A DNA stretch of 64,000 nucleotides, taken from contig NZ_JXKD01000001.1 of assembly GCF_001885765.1 (NCBI RefSeq), forward strand, positions 1-64,000. Reading direction: 5' to 3'. The notes under the pieces are model-generated. The model was not told where the DNA came from. It saw only the letters and a list, made by a program, of their open reading frames with translations, and searched no databases. Position 1 is the first letter of the stretch; the number at the start of each line of letters is the position of its first letter. Position numbers and translations under genes: made by a program. Below are positions 45,056 to 54,967 of the stretch, in pieces. The DNA comes from Enterococcus aquimarinus. GTDB taxonomy: Bacteria > Bacillota > Bacilli > Lactobacillales > Enterococcaceae.

Positions 45056-46774
45056 ATGGAGAATAGACAAATTAAAGACGAAGCCCAACAATCGTACTCC
45101 GGTGCCCAACTGTTGTTGCGTTGTTTGGGACAACAGGACGTGGAAATGATCTTTGGTTATCCAGGTGGAGCCGTTTTACCAATTTACGATGCGTTATATG
45201 ATGCGGAGATTCCGAATATTTTGACTCGTCATGAGCAAGGTGCGGTTCATGCGGCGCAAGGATACGCAAAATCAACTGGCAAGCCTGGTGTGGTGTTAGT
45301 GACGAGTGGTCCGGGTGCGACGAATGTGGTGACAGGGATTGCGGACGCGATGGCGGATTCAACACCGTTAGTCGTGATTACGGGACAAGTGGCGAGTCCG
45401 GTGATTGGCAAGGATGCCTTTCAAGAGGCGGATATCTTAGGAATTACCTTACCGATTACGAAACACAATTATCAAGTGCGCTGTATTGAAGATTTGGAAC
45501 AAACGGTGGCAGAAGCGTTTCATATTGCGACGACGGGACGTAAGGGTCCGGTGGTGATTGATTTGCCGAAGGATATGACGCTCGCGGTGACGGATCAAGT
45601 GCGTGAAGTGGCGCCGATTCAGATCGAAAGTTATCAACCAAATGTGAATCCTTCTGAGGGACAAATCAATAAATTGATGGCGCAATTGCAAAAGGCGAGT
45701 TGCCCAGTCCTTTTAGTAGGTGCTGGGGTGACGGCGGCTGGTGGCGAGGAATTGTTCCGAGCGTTTGTTGACAAATATCATATCCCGACGGTTTCGACGT
45801 TACTTGGTTTAGGGGTCTTGCCAAATGGCGCACCTGAGTTTTTAGGAATGGGTGGCATGCATGGGAGCTATGCGGCGAATATGGCGTTAGCGGAATGTGA
45901 TTTTCTATTAAATATTGGCAGTCGCTTTGACGATCGCTTGGCAAGTTGTCCGCCTGAGTTTGCGCCGCATGCGACGATTGCCCATATTGATATTGATCCG
46001 GCTGAAATCGGCAAAGTGATCGACACGGATATTCCGATTGTCGGCGACGCGAAAGTGGCGTTAGAAAAACTCTTGGCGTATCCGTATCAACCGATTCAGA
46101 TGACGCTTTGGCAAGAGCTTTGTCAACAACGCAAGAACAGCTATCCGTTTACGTTTGATCGTGAGAACACGGACGAAATTAAGCCACAACGCTTGATTGA
46201 AAAAATCGGTGAAATGACAAAAGGCCAAGCATATGTTGCGACAGATGTGGGTCAACATCAAATGTGGGTGGCGCAGTATTATCCCTTTAACTTTGGACGC
46301 CAAATCATTACAAGTGGTGGCTTAGGAACAATGGGTTACGGGATTCCAGCTGGGATTGGCGTGCAGTTTGCGCATCCGGACAAAGAAGTGATTGTGTTTG
46401 TGGGCGATGGTGGCTTCCAGATGACGAATCAAGAGTTAGCGATTTTGAATGAGTTTCAATTGAATGTGAAATTTATTTTGATCAATAATTCATCCTTAGG
46501 AATGGTTCGTCAGTGGCAAGAAAGTTTCCACGGCAATCGTCGTTCGGCGTCGGTCTTTACGAATCATCCTGACTTCATTAAATTAGCGGAAGCGTATGGC
46601 ATTAAAGGGACGAAGTTAAGCAATCCGGCGACGTTTGAAGCTGAGCTGGAAGAAGCATTCACCTACAAAGGTCCGCAATTAATTGAAGTGGTGGTTTCGA
46701 GTAGTGAACATGTGCTACCGATGATTCCATCTGGGATGCCAAATCATAAAATGATTGGAGTGAAGGGCCAATGA
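45056..46774 (+). CDS. ilvB: Acetolactate synthase, large (catalytic) subunit
   Basis: Makes acetolactate or acetohydroxybutyrate, the first common step of valine, leucine and isoleucine synthesis. The 572 residues have the three thiamine-enzyme domains. Seen are FGYPGGAVLPIYD with the catalytic Glu in RHEQGAVHAA, SGPGATN, and the thiamine/magnesium motif GDGGFQMTNQEL...NN. The biosynthetic type is supported by the small-subunit gene that follows (overlap 4 bases). GGAGGA before ATG 45056 decides over the TTG one codon earlier. Confidence 0.96.
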   Translation: MENRQIKDEAQQSYSGAQLLLRCLGQQDVEMIFGYPGGAVLPIYDALYDAEIPNILTRHEQGAVHAAQGYAKSTGKPGVVLVTSGPGATNVVTGIADAMADSTPLVVITGQVASPVIGKDAFQEADILGITLPITKHNYQVRCIEDLEQTVAEAFHIATTGRKGPVVIDLPKDMTLAVTDQVREVAPIQIESYQPNVNPSEGQINKLMAQLQKASCPVLLVGAGVTAAGGEELFRAFVDKYHIPTVSTLLGLGVLPNGAPEFLGMGGMHGSYAANMALAECDFLLNIGSRFDDRLASCPPEFAPHATIAHIDIDPAEIGKVIDTDIPIVGDAKVALEKLLAYPYQPIQMTLWQELCQQRKNSYPFTFDRENTDEIKPQRLIEKIGEMTKGQAYVATDVGQHQMWVAQYYPFNFGRQIITSGGLGTMGYGIPAGIGVQFAHPDKEVIVFVGDGGFQMTNQELAILNEFQLNVKFILINNSSLGMVRQWQESFHGNRRSASVFTNHPDFIKLAEAYGIKGTKLSNPATFEAELEEAFTYKGPQLIEVVVSSSEHVLPMIPSGMPNHKMIGVKGQ

Positions 46775-47247
46775 GAAGAGTGATTGTTGCCTTAGTGGCG
46801 AATAAATCGGGTGTCCTCAGTCGGGTGACGAGTGTGTTAAATCGCCGCCAAGTAAATATTGAAAGTATTTCCGTTGGGGCGACAGAACAGTTCGAGTTGT
46901 CCCGCATGACAATTGTGGTGAATGTCTCTGATTTAGCGGAAGCTGAGCGGGTCATTAAGCAATTGAATAAACAAATTGAGGTATTAAAAGTTCTTGATAT
47001 TACAGGAGACCCTCATATTGAAAGAGAATTGGCGTTAATTAAAGTCAATGCTCCCACAGCGATTCGCTCAGAGATTCAGGCAGTGATTGCCCCGTTTCGA
47101 GCAGATATCGTCGATGTGGCGCAAAAAAGCATTATGATTCAAGTTGTGGGAACGCATGAGAAGATTGATGCCTGTATTGAAGTGTTACGCCCCTATGGGT
47201 TAAAACAACTCGCTCGTACCGGAATTACCGGACTCGTTCGAGGATAG
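46771..47247 (+). CDS. ilvN: Acetolactate synthase, small (regulatory) subunit
   Basis: Confers valine feedback control on IlvB. The 158 residues start with an ACT domain (VIVALVANKSGVLSRVTSVLNRRQVNIESISV) and have the C-terminal ALS small-subunit domain. The start overlaps the ilvB stop. Confidence 0.95.
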   Translation: MRRVIVALVANKSGVLSRVTSVLNRRQVNIESISVGATEQFELSRMTIVVNVSDLAEAERVIKQLNKQIEVLKVLDITGDPHIERELALIKVNAPTAIRSEIQAVIAPFRADIVDVAQKSIMIQVVGTHEKIDACIEVLRPYGLKQLARTGITGLVRG

Positions 47248-47251
47248 ATGA

Positions 47252-48283
<1,032 letters not shown>

Positions 48284-48302
48284 GTAAAGCGAGGTGGACC
48301 TT

Positions 48303-49559
48303 TTGGAGTATGTGACGAAAGAACAGATTGAAGCAGCTTATGAAAGTTTTAAAGGAGCAGTCACGCATACTCCTTTGCAATACGATGCTTATTTGTCCCA
48401 AAAATATCAAGCCAATGTGTACTTGAAAAGAGAAGATTTACAAAAAGTGCGCTCGTTTAAATTACGTGGTGCGTATCATGCCATTCAACAACGAACAACC
48501 CTCGAGTTAAGTCGAGGTGTTGTTTGTGCGAGTGCAGGCAACCATGCGCAAGGCGTGGCGTATACGTGTCGTGAGAAAGAAATTCAAGCAACGATTTTTA
48601 TGCCGACAACGACTCCCCAACAAAAAGTGTCTCAAGTCGCCTTTTTTGGCGGTGATTGGGTGGATATTCGTCTCGTTGGTGATAATTTTGATCTATCGGC
48701 CCAAGCGGCTAAAGAATATGCAACCATACAAGGGATGGCCTTCATCGATCCGTTCAATGATCCAGCGATTATCGCCGGTCAAGGAACGGTGGCCCTTGAA
48801 ATCATGGAAGACTTGCAGAAATTGCAAGTGACGCCTGATTTTGTGGTGTCTGCGATTGGTGGCGGAGGCTTAATTAGTGGCGTGAGTCGCTATGTCAAAG
48901 CCGTCAGTCCTCAAACCCAAGTCGTCGGTGTCGAGCCAAAAGGGGCGACGTCGATGCAAGCCGCCTTTGAAGCAGGGCATCCGGTGGCACTTGACCAAAT
49001 TGATAAGTTTGTCGATGGTGCAGCTGTCAAAGAAGTCGGGGATCATAATTATGTTCACGCTAAAGCATTTGTCGATCAACTCATTGCGATTGATGAAGGA
49101 CAAGTTTGTGTGACGATTTTGGAACTTTATAGTAAACAAGCCATTGTCGCAGAGCCTGCCGGTGCGCTCAGTGTCGCTGCGTTAGAAGAAATGCGCGAGG
49201 CAATCAAAGGCAAGACTGTTGTTTGCATTATTAGTGGCGGAAACAATGACAGCAGTCGCATGGCGGAAATTGAAGAGCGGGCCCTGATTTATCAAGGCTT
49301 AATGAATTATTTTGTGATTCACTTCCCACAAAGACCAGGCGCTTTAAAAGAATTTGTTAATGACGTTCTCGGTCCAAATGATGACATCACGCGCTTTGAA
49401 TATACGAAGAAAATCAATCGCGGTACCGGGCCGGTCATTCTAGGTGTGTTGTCTAAACAAACAGAGGATTTACCCGATTTGTTTGCCCGGATGCTCGCTT
49501 TTGATCCGAATTACATTAAATTAAATGAACATCCATCATTATTTACCTTGTTAGTGTAA
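48303..49559 (+). CDS. ilvA: Threonine deaminase (threonine ammonia-lyase)
   Basis: Converts threonine to 2-oxobutanoate for isoleucine. The pyridoxal-phosphate Lys is in KREDLQKVRSFKLRGA, the SAGNHAQGVAYT phosphate loop and the GGGGLISGV glycine loop are present. The C-terminal 80 residues form one ACT-like regulatory domain (HFPQRPGALKEF), the short form. The start TTG 48303 has GAGGTGG six bases upstream; GTG 48294 lacks a site. No ilvD or leu gene is in this operon. Confidence 0.95.
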   Translation: MEYVTKEQIEAAYESFKGAVTHTPLQYDAYLSQKYQANVYLKREDLQKVRSFKLRGAYHAIQQRTTLELSRGVVCASAGNHAQGVAYTCREKEIQATIFMPTTTPQQKVSQVAFFGGDWVDIRLVGDNFDLSAQAAKEYATIQGMAFIDPFNDPAIIAGQGTVALEIMEDLQKLQVTPDFVVSAIGGGGLISGVSRYVKAVSPQTQVVGVEPKGATSMQAAFEAGHPVALDQIDKFVDGAAVKEVGDHNYVHAKAFVDQLIAIDEGQVCVTILELYSKQAIVAEPAGALSVAALEEMREAIKGKTVVCIISGGNNDSSRMAEIEERALIYQGLMNYFVIHFPQRPGALKEFVNDVLGPNDDITRFEYTKKINRGTGPVILGVLSKQTEDLPDLFARMLAFDPNYIKLNEHPSLFTLLV

Positions 49560-49582
49560 TCATGCACGATGTAAAAACATAG

Positions 49583-49633
49583 ACGACTGTCTCAATTTAG
49601 GAAATATTCCGAATTGAGACAGTCGTTCTTTTT
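49583..49633 (+). terminator. Terminator of ilvBNCA
   Basis: ACGACTGTCTCAATT (49583-49597) pairs perfectly with AATTGAGACAGTCGT (49612-49626), followed by a T-rich tail. Confidence 0.9.
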
Positions 49634-49723
49634 ACAGAAAAAGCAAGTGAATTTCTAAATTAAAAGTATGAAACCGTCTTCTTGGTTGTGATTTTTTGTT
49701 CAATCGGTCACAGAGAATGAGAA

Positions 49724-49737
49724 TGTTATCGATAACA
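49724..49737. promoter_or_regulatory. 14-bp palindrome upstream of the pilus promoter (possible operator)
   Basis: TGTTATCGATAACA is a perfect palindrome 42 bases before the -35 box. It matches the catabolite-response-element pattern TGNAANCGNTNNCA at all but one fixed position, so CcpA or another LacI-type regulator is possible. Confidence 0.4.
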
Positions 49738-49779
49738 ACGATAATGTTCGCAAAATTTGTTCGAACGAGGCCCCATATG

Positions 49780-49808
49780 TTGACATCAAATAGGGGCGAG
49801 CTTATAAT
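49780..49808 (+). promoter_or_regulatory. Consensus promoter of the type IV pilus operon
   Basis: TTGACA (49780-49785), 17 bases, TATAAT (49803-49808): both boxes and the spacing are ideal. The leader to the first gene is about 115 bases. Confidence 0.8.
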
Positions 49809-49928
49809 TTAATTATAAATATTCTAAATAAGATAAGGTATCGAATGAGCGCCACAAACGTGTTTAAATAACCTTATATTGTTAATAAATGAACAAAAAA
49901 ATAGTGCCATAAAAAAGGAAAAAAGTAG

Positions 49929-50366
49929 ATGAAAGTGATGAAACGAAAAAATAACAAAATTAGATGGTCCGATGAATCGGGTATGACGTTAGTCGAAGTC
50001 CTCGTCGCGATCGCGCTGATTTCGATGATTGTCACGACGTTTCTTTCTTTTTTTATTCAAGCGGCCAAAACAAATAATCGAACCAGTGATATCAATCGTG
50101 CGACGTTCATCGCACAAGCACACTTAGAAACACTCAATCAATACACGTCTTATTCGGAAATTGAGAAACAATACACGTCCTATTCGGAATCTGAGAAAAC
50201 GGGTTTGATTGTCAAACAAGAAGAAGGATTTACCATTAAGGCGACAACTACCGGACCGACAGACAATACAACAACGCTTTATCTGACAAAGGTCACAGTC
50301 ACAAAGGGAGGAAAAGCCTATGCTGAAATGCAAACCTACCTCACGCTCACCACGCCCCCAAAATAA
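49929..50366 (+). CDS. Type IV minor prepilin, 145 aa
   Basis: Class III signal peptide: basic leader, cleavage expected after Gly18 (ESG/MTLVEVLVAI) with Glu at +5, then a 20-residue hydrophobic helix. The C-terminal domain is small and Thr-rich. It contains a 10-residue tandem repeat (QYTSYSEIEK, QYTSYSESEK). First gene of the pilus operon; minor pilin (PilV/PilI-like) is inferred from order and size. The next gene overlaps it by 47 bases. Confidence 0.85.
   Translation: MKVMKRKNNKIRWSDESGMTLVEVLVAIALISMIVTTFLSFFIQAAKTNNRTSDINRATFIAQAHLETLNQYTSYSEIEKQYTSYSESEKTGLIVKQEEGFTIKATTTGPTDNTTTLYLTKVTVTKGGKAYAEMQTYLTLTTPPK
50139..50198 (+). repeat. 30-bp tandem duplication in the first minor pilin
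   Basis: 50139-50168 and 50169-50198 are adjacent copies differing at only a few positions. They keep the reading frame. Confidence 0.9.
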
Positions 50367-50799
50367 ATGGTGGCGAGTTGATTTCAAAAGTGAAGCAGGC
50401 ATTACCTTGGTCGAACTCCTGGCCGTCCTTGCGTTGTTGTCGATTATCATCGCATTAGTCGGTTCCGCGCATATGTTTGGCCAAAAGCAATACCGTAAGC
50501 AAGCGGCGATTGCGAGTCAATCGAACGAACTGACAATCGGACTTGCGACGATGACCCGCGAGTTACGCAACTTAAAAGCCAACCAAGTTGAAGTCAAAGA
50601 TGGTGCGATTTTAATAGATGGTGTCGTGACGTTTTCACTGATTGACGATGAACTTCGATCGAAAGAAGCCAGCGTCATCGCGCAGGATATTCAAACGTTT
50701 ACTGCCACAAAATCAACAGATAATCGCAGTCTCACCATTGTCTTAATCGGCAAAAACGGTACAAAATACGAAACGATGATTTCTTTTAGGGGTGGTTAA
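50320..50799 (+). CDS. Type IV minor prepilin, 159 aa
   Basis: The class III signal ends at Gly27 (SEAG/ITLVELLAVLALL) with Glu at +5. A long basic leader precedes it. The globular domain resembles PilW/ComGF-type minor pilins in size. GGAGG nine bases before ATG 50320 supports a start inside the preceding gene. Confidence 0.85.
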   Translation: MLKCKPTSRSPRPQNKWWRVDFKSEAGITLVELLAVLALLSIIIALVGSAHMFGQKQYRKQAAIASQSNELTIGLATMTRELRNLKANQVEVKDGAILIDGVVTFSLIDDELRSKEASVIAQDIQTFTATKSTDNRSLTIVLIGKNGTKYETMISFRGG

Positions 50800-50804
50800 G
50801 TCAG

Positions 50805-52271
50805 ATGAATAAAAAAAGAAGCGAATGGGCCAACGAAGAGGGTAGCGCCCTCGTCTTAACATTAATGATTTTTTTAGTCTTAACCGTTTTAGCCACGTCC
50901 ATTAGTTTTTTAACCGTCGGCAGTTTTCGCTTAAGTGACATTAACCGAGACGGCACTTCCGCCTTTTATATCGCCGAAGCCGGTGCCAAAAAAGCGTATG
51001 AAAAAGCCAGTCAAGAGGTGATGAAGACATATGAAGCGACAACGACTACGACTAGCAGCGACTTCTATGCGGCACTAGATGATGCCCTCTTTCTAAATGA
51101 AGAACGTCCCTTTTCATTCGACAAACAATTCGGCGATGATGCAAAGGCCAACGTAACCTTCACCGCTACTGATAGCAGCGAACCGCGAAAATACACGTTA
51201 ACTTCCATCGGCTCTGTCGGAGGCAAAACCCGAACCGTCCAAAAACAATTCGACGTCTCGTGGGTCGATAAAGGCGGATCAGGTGGATTGCCGGATAAGA
51301 CGGCGTTGATAACGCAGGGTCGAATAGATATATTTAATGATTCAATAACAGGAGATATTTACACATATTCAACTACAAATAAAGAAAAGAGTGTGATTTT
51401 TCGAAATTCTGGCCCTGTTTTTAACAATACAACATTATTTTTTCCTAACACTACGTCTATAGATAAATTGCTTGATAATCAGGCAAATAATACTACGGTA
51501 AAATATAAAGAATTTGATACTAATACTATTAAATGGGAAAAATACGAAAAGTTATTTGAGAATATTAAGATTCCTAAACAATCGAGTAATACAAAAAAAA
51601 TAGCAGATGTACTTGTTATAGACTATAACGCAGTGCATACTTTAAAAATTGATAGTCAAGAAGTATACATTTCTTCATTATCATCACGGTATAATTCTAC
51701 ATTGATTTTAGAACCGATGTATGATAACACAGTATTATTTTTAGACAGTTGGGAAAATGTGGGAAACAAAGTTGAGATTAAAGGGGAAAAAAAAGTTACA
51801 ATTGTAGTAAAGGATATCTTGACGATAAGACAAAACGCAAAAATAAATTTTAAGGATAATACTATCGATTCAGTTAATAAACTTACTTTGATATATTTAG
51901 ATACTAGTAGATTTCACTTTGATGATTCGACAATATCTGGAAATATTATTATTAAAGAAGCTAAATTACAATTTGAACGGGGTTCTTCCATAAATGGTGT
52001 ACTGTTATATAATGGGGATAAAGAGGTTAAATTTACAAACGGATTAGGTATTTCAAATCTGTTGCTCATTGCTCCATTTGCAAAAGTATCAGTTACAAGT
52101 TTAAAAATAGAGGGTACAGTAATTGCAAACGAATTTGACCTAATGGGTGGTGCCAGCCTCACCTACAACCCAAATATCGACACTTCCGGCTTCCCGGGCC
52201 TCTCAAGTGGTCCGGCGACGACACCAAAATTAGAAGACTTACTTCAAAGTGGACCAATTTTAGAACAGTAA
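50805..52271 (+). CDS. Large PilX/GspK-like minor pilin with variable C-terminal domain
   Basis: The N-terminus WANEEGSALVLTLMIFLVLTVLATS is a prepilin signal with cleavage after Gly13 but no Glu at +5, as in PilX/GspK proteins that sit at the pilus tip. The family segment IAEAGAKKAYEKAS follows. Residues from about 165 to 445 form a beta-rich, probably surface-exposed domain. This part (DNA 51300-52140) is strikingly AT-rich, with ATA and AGA codons, while both flanks are not. So it appears exchanged or newly acquired. Confidence 0.8.
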   Translation: MNKKRSEWANEEGSALVLTLMIFLVLTVLATSISFLTVGSFRLSDINRDGTSAFYIAEAGAKKAYEKASQEVMKTYEATTTTTSSDFYAALDDALFLNEERPFSFDKQFGDDAKANVTFTATDSSEPRKYTLTSIGSVGGKTRTVQKQFDVSWVDKGGSGGLPDKTALITQGRIDIFNDSITGDIYTYSTTNKEKSVIFRNSGPVFNNTTLFFPNTTSIDKLLDNQANNTTVKYKEFDTNTIKWEKYEKLFENIKIPKQSSNTKKIADVLVIDYNAVHTLKIDSQEVYISSLSSRYNSTLILEPMYDNTVLFLDSWENVGNKVEIKGEKKVTIVVKDILTIRQNAKINFKDNTIDSVNKLTLIYLDTSRFHFDDSTISGNIIIKEAKLQFERGSSINGVLLYNGDKEVKFTNGLGISNLLLIAPFAKVSVTSLKIEGTVIANEFDLMGGASLTYNPNIDTSGFPGLSSGPATTPKLEDLLQSGPILEQ

Positions 52272-52284
52272 AGGATGTGAATAC

Positions 52285-53910
52285 ATGGAACCGACAGGAA
52301 AGAAAAAACTCGGAGATTTATTAAAAGAAGCGGGTCTAGTGACAGAAGTCCAAATTCAGGACGTGCTGGCACAAAAGAAACGGGATCAAAAATTAGGCGA
52401 TGCGTTGGTGGAACAAGGGTTTATTACCGAAAAGCAATTGCTGGATGTCTTAGAAATCCAATTGAAATTGGATAGTGTCTCCTTGTATCAGTATCCGATT
52501 GATATTTCGTTAACGAATTTAATTCAAAAAGATTTCGCTCGTAGCAAGTTACTACTCCCAATCAAAAAGGAAGATTCGCATCTGATTGTGGCGATGAACG
52601 ATCCGCTTGACTTTTATGCGATTGAAGAGTTAGAATTCTCGACGGGTTATGTGGTAATCCCGGTGATTGCGACGCGCGATGACTTATTACAGACGATTAA
52701 CCGGCTCTATGATTCGGAAGAGGTTTCGATTGAATACATTGAGGGGGAAGATGCCCCAGCGGTGAAAGTCTTCAATCAGTTACTGGAAACCGGGGTCTCA
52801 CTAAAGGCGTCCGATATCCATCTGGATCAAACGGAACATCACGTGTTAGTGCGTTACCGGATTGACGGGGTGCTTCGTAGTGAGCGGCCGTTGCCGAAGT
52901 TGCTGATGAATTCGTTAGTGGCCCGGATTAAGATCATGGCGGGCGTGAACGTGACGGAATCTCGTTTGCCGCAAGATGGGCGGATTAGTACGAATATCTT
53001 AGGCAAAAAAGTCAATTTACGGGTTTCGACTTTGCCGACGGTGCATGGCGAAAAAGTCGTGATTCGGATTTTGGATCGCTCGAATGTTTTTAATAAAGTG
53101 TCCGATATTGGCTTAGAAGAGGATACATTGAAGGATTACCAAGCACTAATTAAGCAACCTTCAGGCTTAATTTTATTAACGGGTCCGACAGGCTCGGGGA
53201 AAACTTCGACGCTTTATGGGTCGATCAATGAATTAAATACCGTCGATAGTAATATTATTACAATTGAAGATCCGGTTGAGTATCAACTGGAAGGAATTAA
53301 CCAAGTCCAAGTGAATAGTCCGATTGGCTTAACCTTTGCGGCGGGCTTACGTTCGATTTTGCGTCAAGACCCGAATATTATTATGGTCGGCGAAATCCGT
53401 GACCGCGAAACCGCGGAAAACAGCGTGCGGGCGGCCTTGACGGGTCACTTAGTCTTTAGTACGCTCCATACGAATAGTGCAATTGAAGCCGTTCCGCGTC
53501 TATTAGACATGGGTGTCGAGTCGTATTTGATTGTCTCTTCCTTAAGTGGTGTGATGGCGCAACGCTTGGTCAAAAAAGTCTGCAAGGACTGTGCGACAAC
53601 GCGACCGGCAACCTTAGTGGAAAAAGATATTTTTGAACGACGTCATCAAACGATTGAACACATCACCTATGGCAAAGGGTGCGATGCTTGTCGTCAAACG
53701 GGGTACCGTGGGCGCATGGCGATTCACGAGTTGATTGTCATGAATGAAGAATTGAAACAACTGATGATGAATAAAGCAACGATTCAAGAATTAAAAGCGC
53801 ATATTCGACAAAAAGGCACACGCTTTTTGATTGATGACGGCTTAATTAAAGTCAAAGCAGGCAAAACGACACTGGAAGAAGTTCTTCGAGTAGCGGCTGC
53901 GGATGAATAA
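52285..53910 (+). CDS. pilB: Type IV pilus assembly ATPase PilB
   Basis: Cytoplasmic hexameric motor that drives pilus extension. The 541 residues begin with the MshEN-type nucleotide-binding region (LGDLLKEAGLVTEVQIQDVL). The core has DIHLDQ, Walker A GPTGSGKTSTLYG near 302, Asp box ITIEDPVEYQL, Walker B and the His box ALTGHLVFSTLHT. A tetracysteine zinc site (CKDC and CDAC) follows. Full-length, and larger than ComGA, so dedicated to pili. Confidence 0.95.
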   Translation: MEPTGKKKLGDLLKEAGLVTEVQIQDVLAQKKRDQKLGDALVEQGFITEKQLLDVLEIQLKLDSVSLYQYPIDISLTNLIQKDFARSKLLLPIKKEDSHLIVAMNDPLDFYAIEELEFSTGYVVIPVIATRDDLLQTINRLYDSEEVSIEYIEGEDAPAVKVFNQLLETGVSLKASDIHLDQTEHHVLVRYRIDGVLRSERPLPKLLMNSLVARIKIMAGVNVTESRLPQDGRISTNILGKKVNLRVSTLPTVHGEKVVIRILDRSNVFNKVSDIGLEEDTLKDYQALIKQPSGLILLTGPTGSGKTSTLYGSINELNTVDSNIITIEDPVEYQLEGINQVQVNSPIGLTFAAGLRSILRQDPNIIMVGEIRDRETAENSVRAALTGHLVFSTLHTNSAIEAVPRLLDMGVESYLIVSSLSGVMAQRLVKKVCKDCATTRPATLVEKDIFERRHQTIEHITYGKGCDACRQTGYRGRMAIHELIVMNEELKQLMMNKATIQELKAHIRQKGTRFLIDDGLIKVKAGKTTLEEVLRVAAADE

Positions 53911-53924
53911 GGTAGAGGGATAGC

Positions 53925-54938
53925 ATGCGATTATTAGATGAGATATTAACGGAAGCCTATCACCAAAAGGCTTCCGATGTTCACCTCGTAACAGGGGCGC
54001 CACCAATTTATCGAATTGACGGTGTGCTGTTACCACAAAAAAGCGAAGTTTTAACGTTTGAAACCACGAAAGCCTACGTGAAAGAAGTTTTAACGCCAGC
54101 AATGTGGGAGACACTTGAGAAAAATCGCGAACTAGATTTTTCGTATGGGATTTCAGGGATCTCTCGGTTTCGAGTGAATGTGTTTTATCAACGCAATTCG
54201 TTGTCCTTGGCCTTTCGGATTATTACGACGAAGATTCCCAGTGTCGAAAGTTTGGGCATTCCAGAAATTACGAAATCGTTGATGGAAAAACCCCACGGCT
54301 TATTTTTAGTCACGGGACCAACTGGAAGCGGAAAGTCAACAACGCTTGCGGCTTTGCTTGATTATATGAACCAAACGATGAACCGCCACATTATTACGCT
54401 AGAAGATCCGATTGAATACTTGCATACACATAAACAATCGATTATCGAACAACGCGAAGTCGGCTTTGACACGCTCTCCTTTAAAAACGGCTTGCGTGCC
54501 AGTCTGAGGCAAGACCCAGATGTCATTTTAGTCGGTGAGTTACGCGATTGGGAGACGATTTCGACGGCGATTACCGCTTCTGAAACAGGGCATCTCGTGC
54601 TCGGAACGTTACACACGTCGGATGCAGCGGGTAGTATTGAGCGGATGATTGACGTTTTCCCACCGGAGCAACGCAATCAAATTCGCATGATGTTGGCCAA
54701 CGTCTTGCTCGGGATTTTGTCGCAACGCTTATTGCCGACGATTCACGAAAAGGGACGGGTGGCAGCGACTGAAATGTTGATTAACAATAGTGCGGTCAAA
54801 AATTTGATTCGCAATGAAAAAATGCATCAGATTAAAAATGTCTTGCAAACGTCTGCGAGTCAAGGGATGCATACGATGGAAATGAGCATTCAACGCTTGA
54901 TACTGGAAGAAAAAATCAGTCGTCTCGCGTATGAATAA
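53925..54938 (+). CDS. pilT: Pilus retraction ATPase PilT
   Basis: Disassembles the pilus and powers twitching. The 337 residues lack the N-terminal PilB domain and zinc site. Seen are ASDVHLVTGAPP, Walker A GPTGSGKSTT near 131, ITLEDPIEYLH, the His box SETGHLVLGTLHT and, in the C-terminal part, a LIRNEKMHQIKNV segment like the AIRNLIRE motif that marks PilT. Confidence 0.95.
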   Translation: MRLLDEILTEAYHQKASDVHLVTGAPPIYRIDGVLLPQKSEVLTFETTKAYVKEVLTPAMWETLEKNRELDFSYGISGISRFRVNVFYQRNSLSLAFRIITTKIPSVESLGIPEITKSLMEKPHGLFLVTGPTGSGKSTTLAALLDYMNQTMNRHIITLEDPIEYLHTHKQSIIEQREVGFDTLSFKNGLRASLRQDPDVILVGELRDWETISTAITASETGHLVLGTLHTSDAAGSIERMIDVFPPEQRNQIRMMLANVLLGILSQRLLPTIHEKGRVAATEMLINNSAVKNLIRNEKMHQIKNVLQTSASQGMHTMEMSIQRLILEEKISRLAYE

Positions 54939-54967
54939 AGCAAAAAGTTGAGAAAGGGGGGCTTGCA

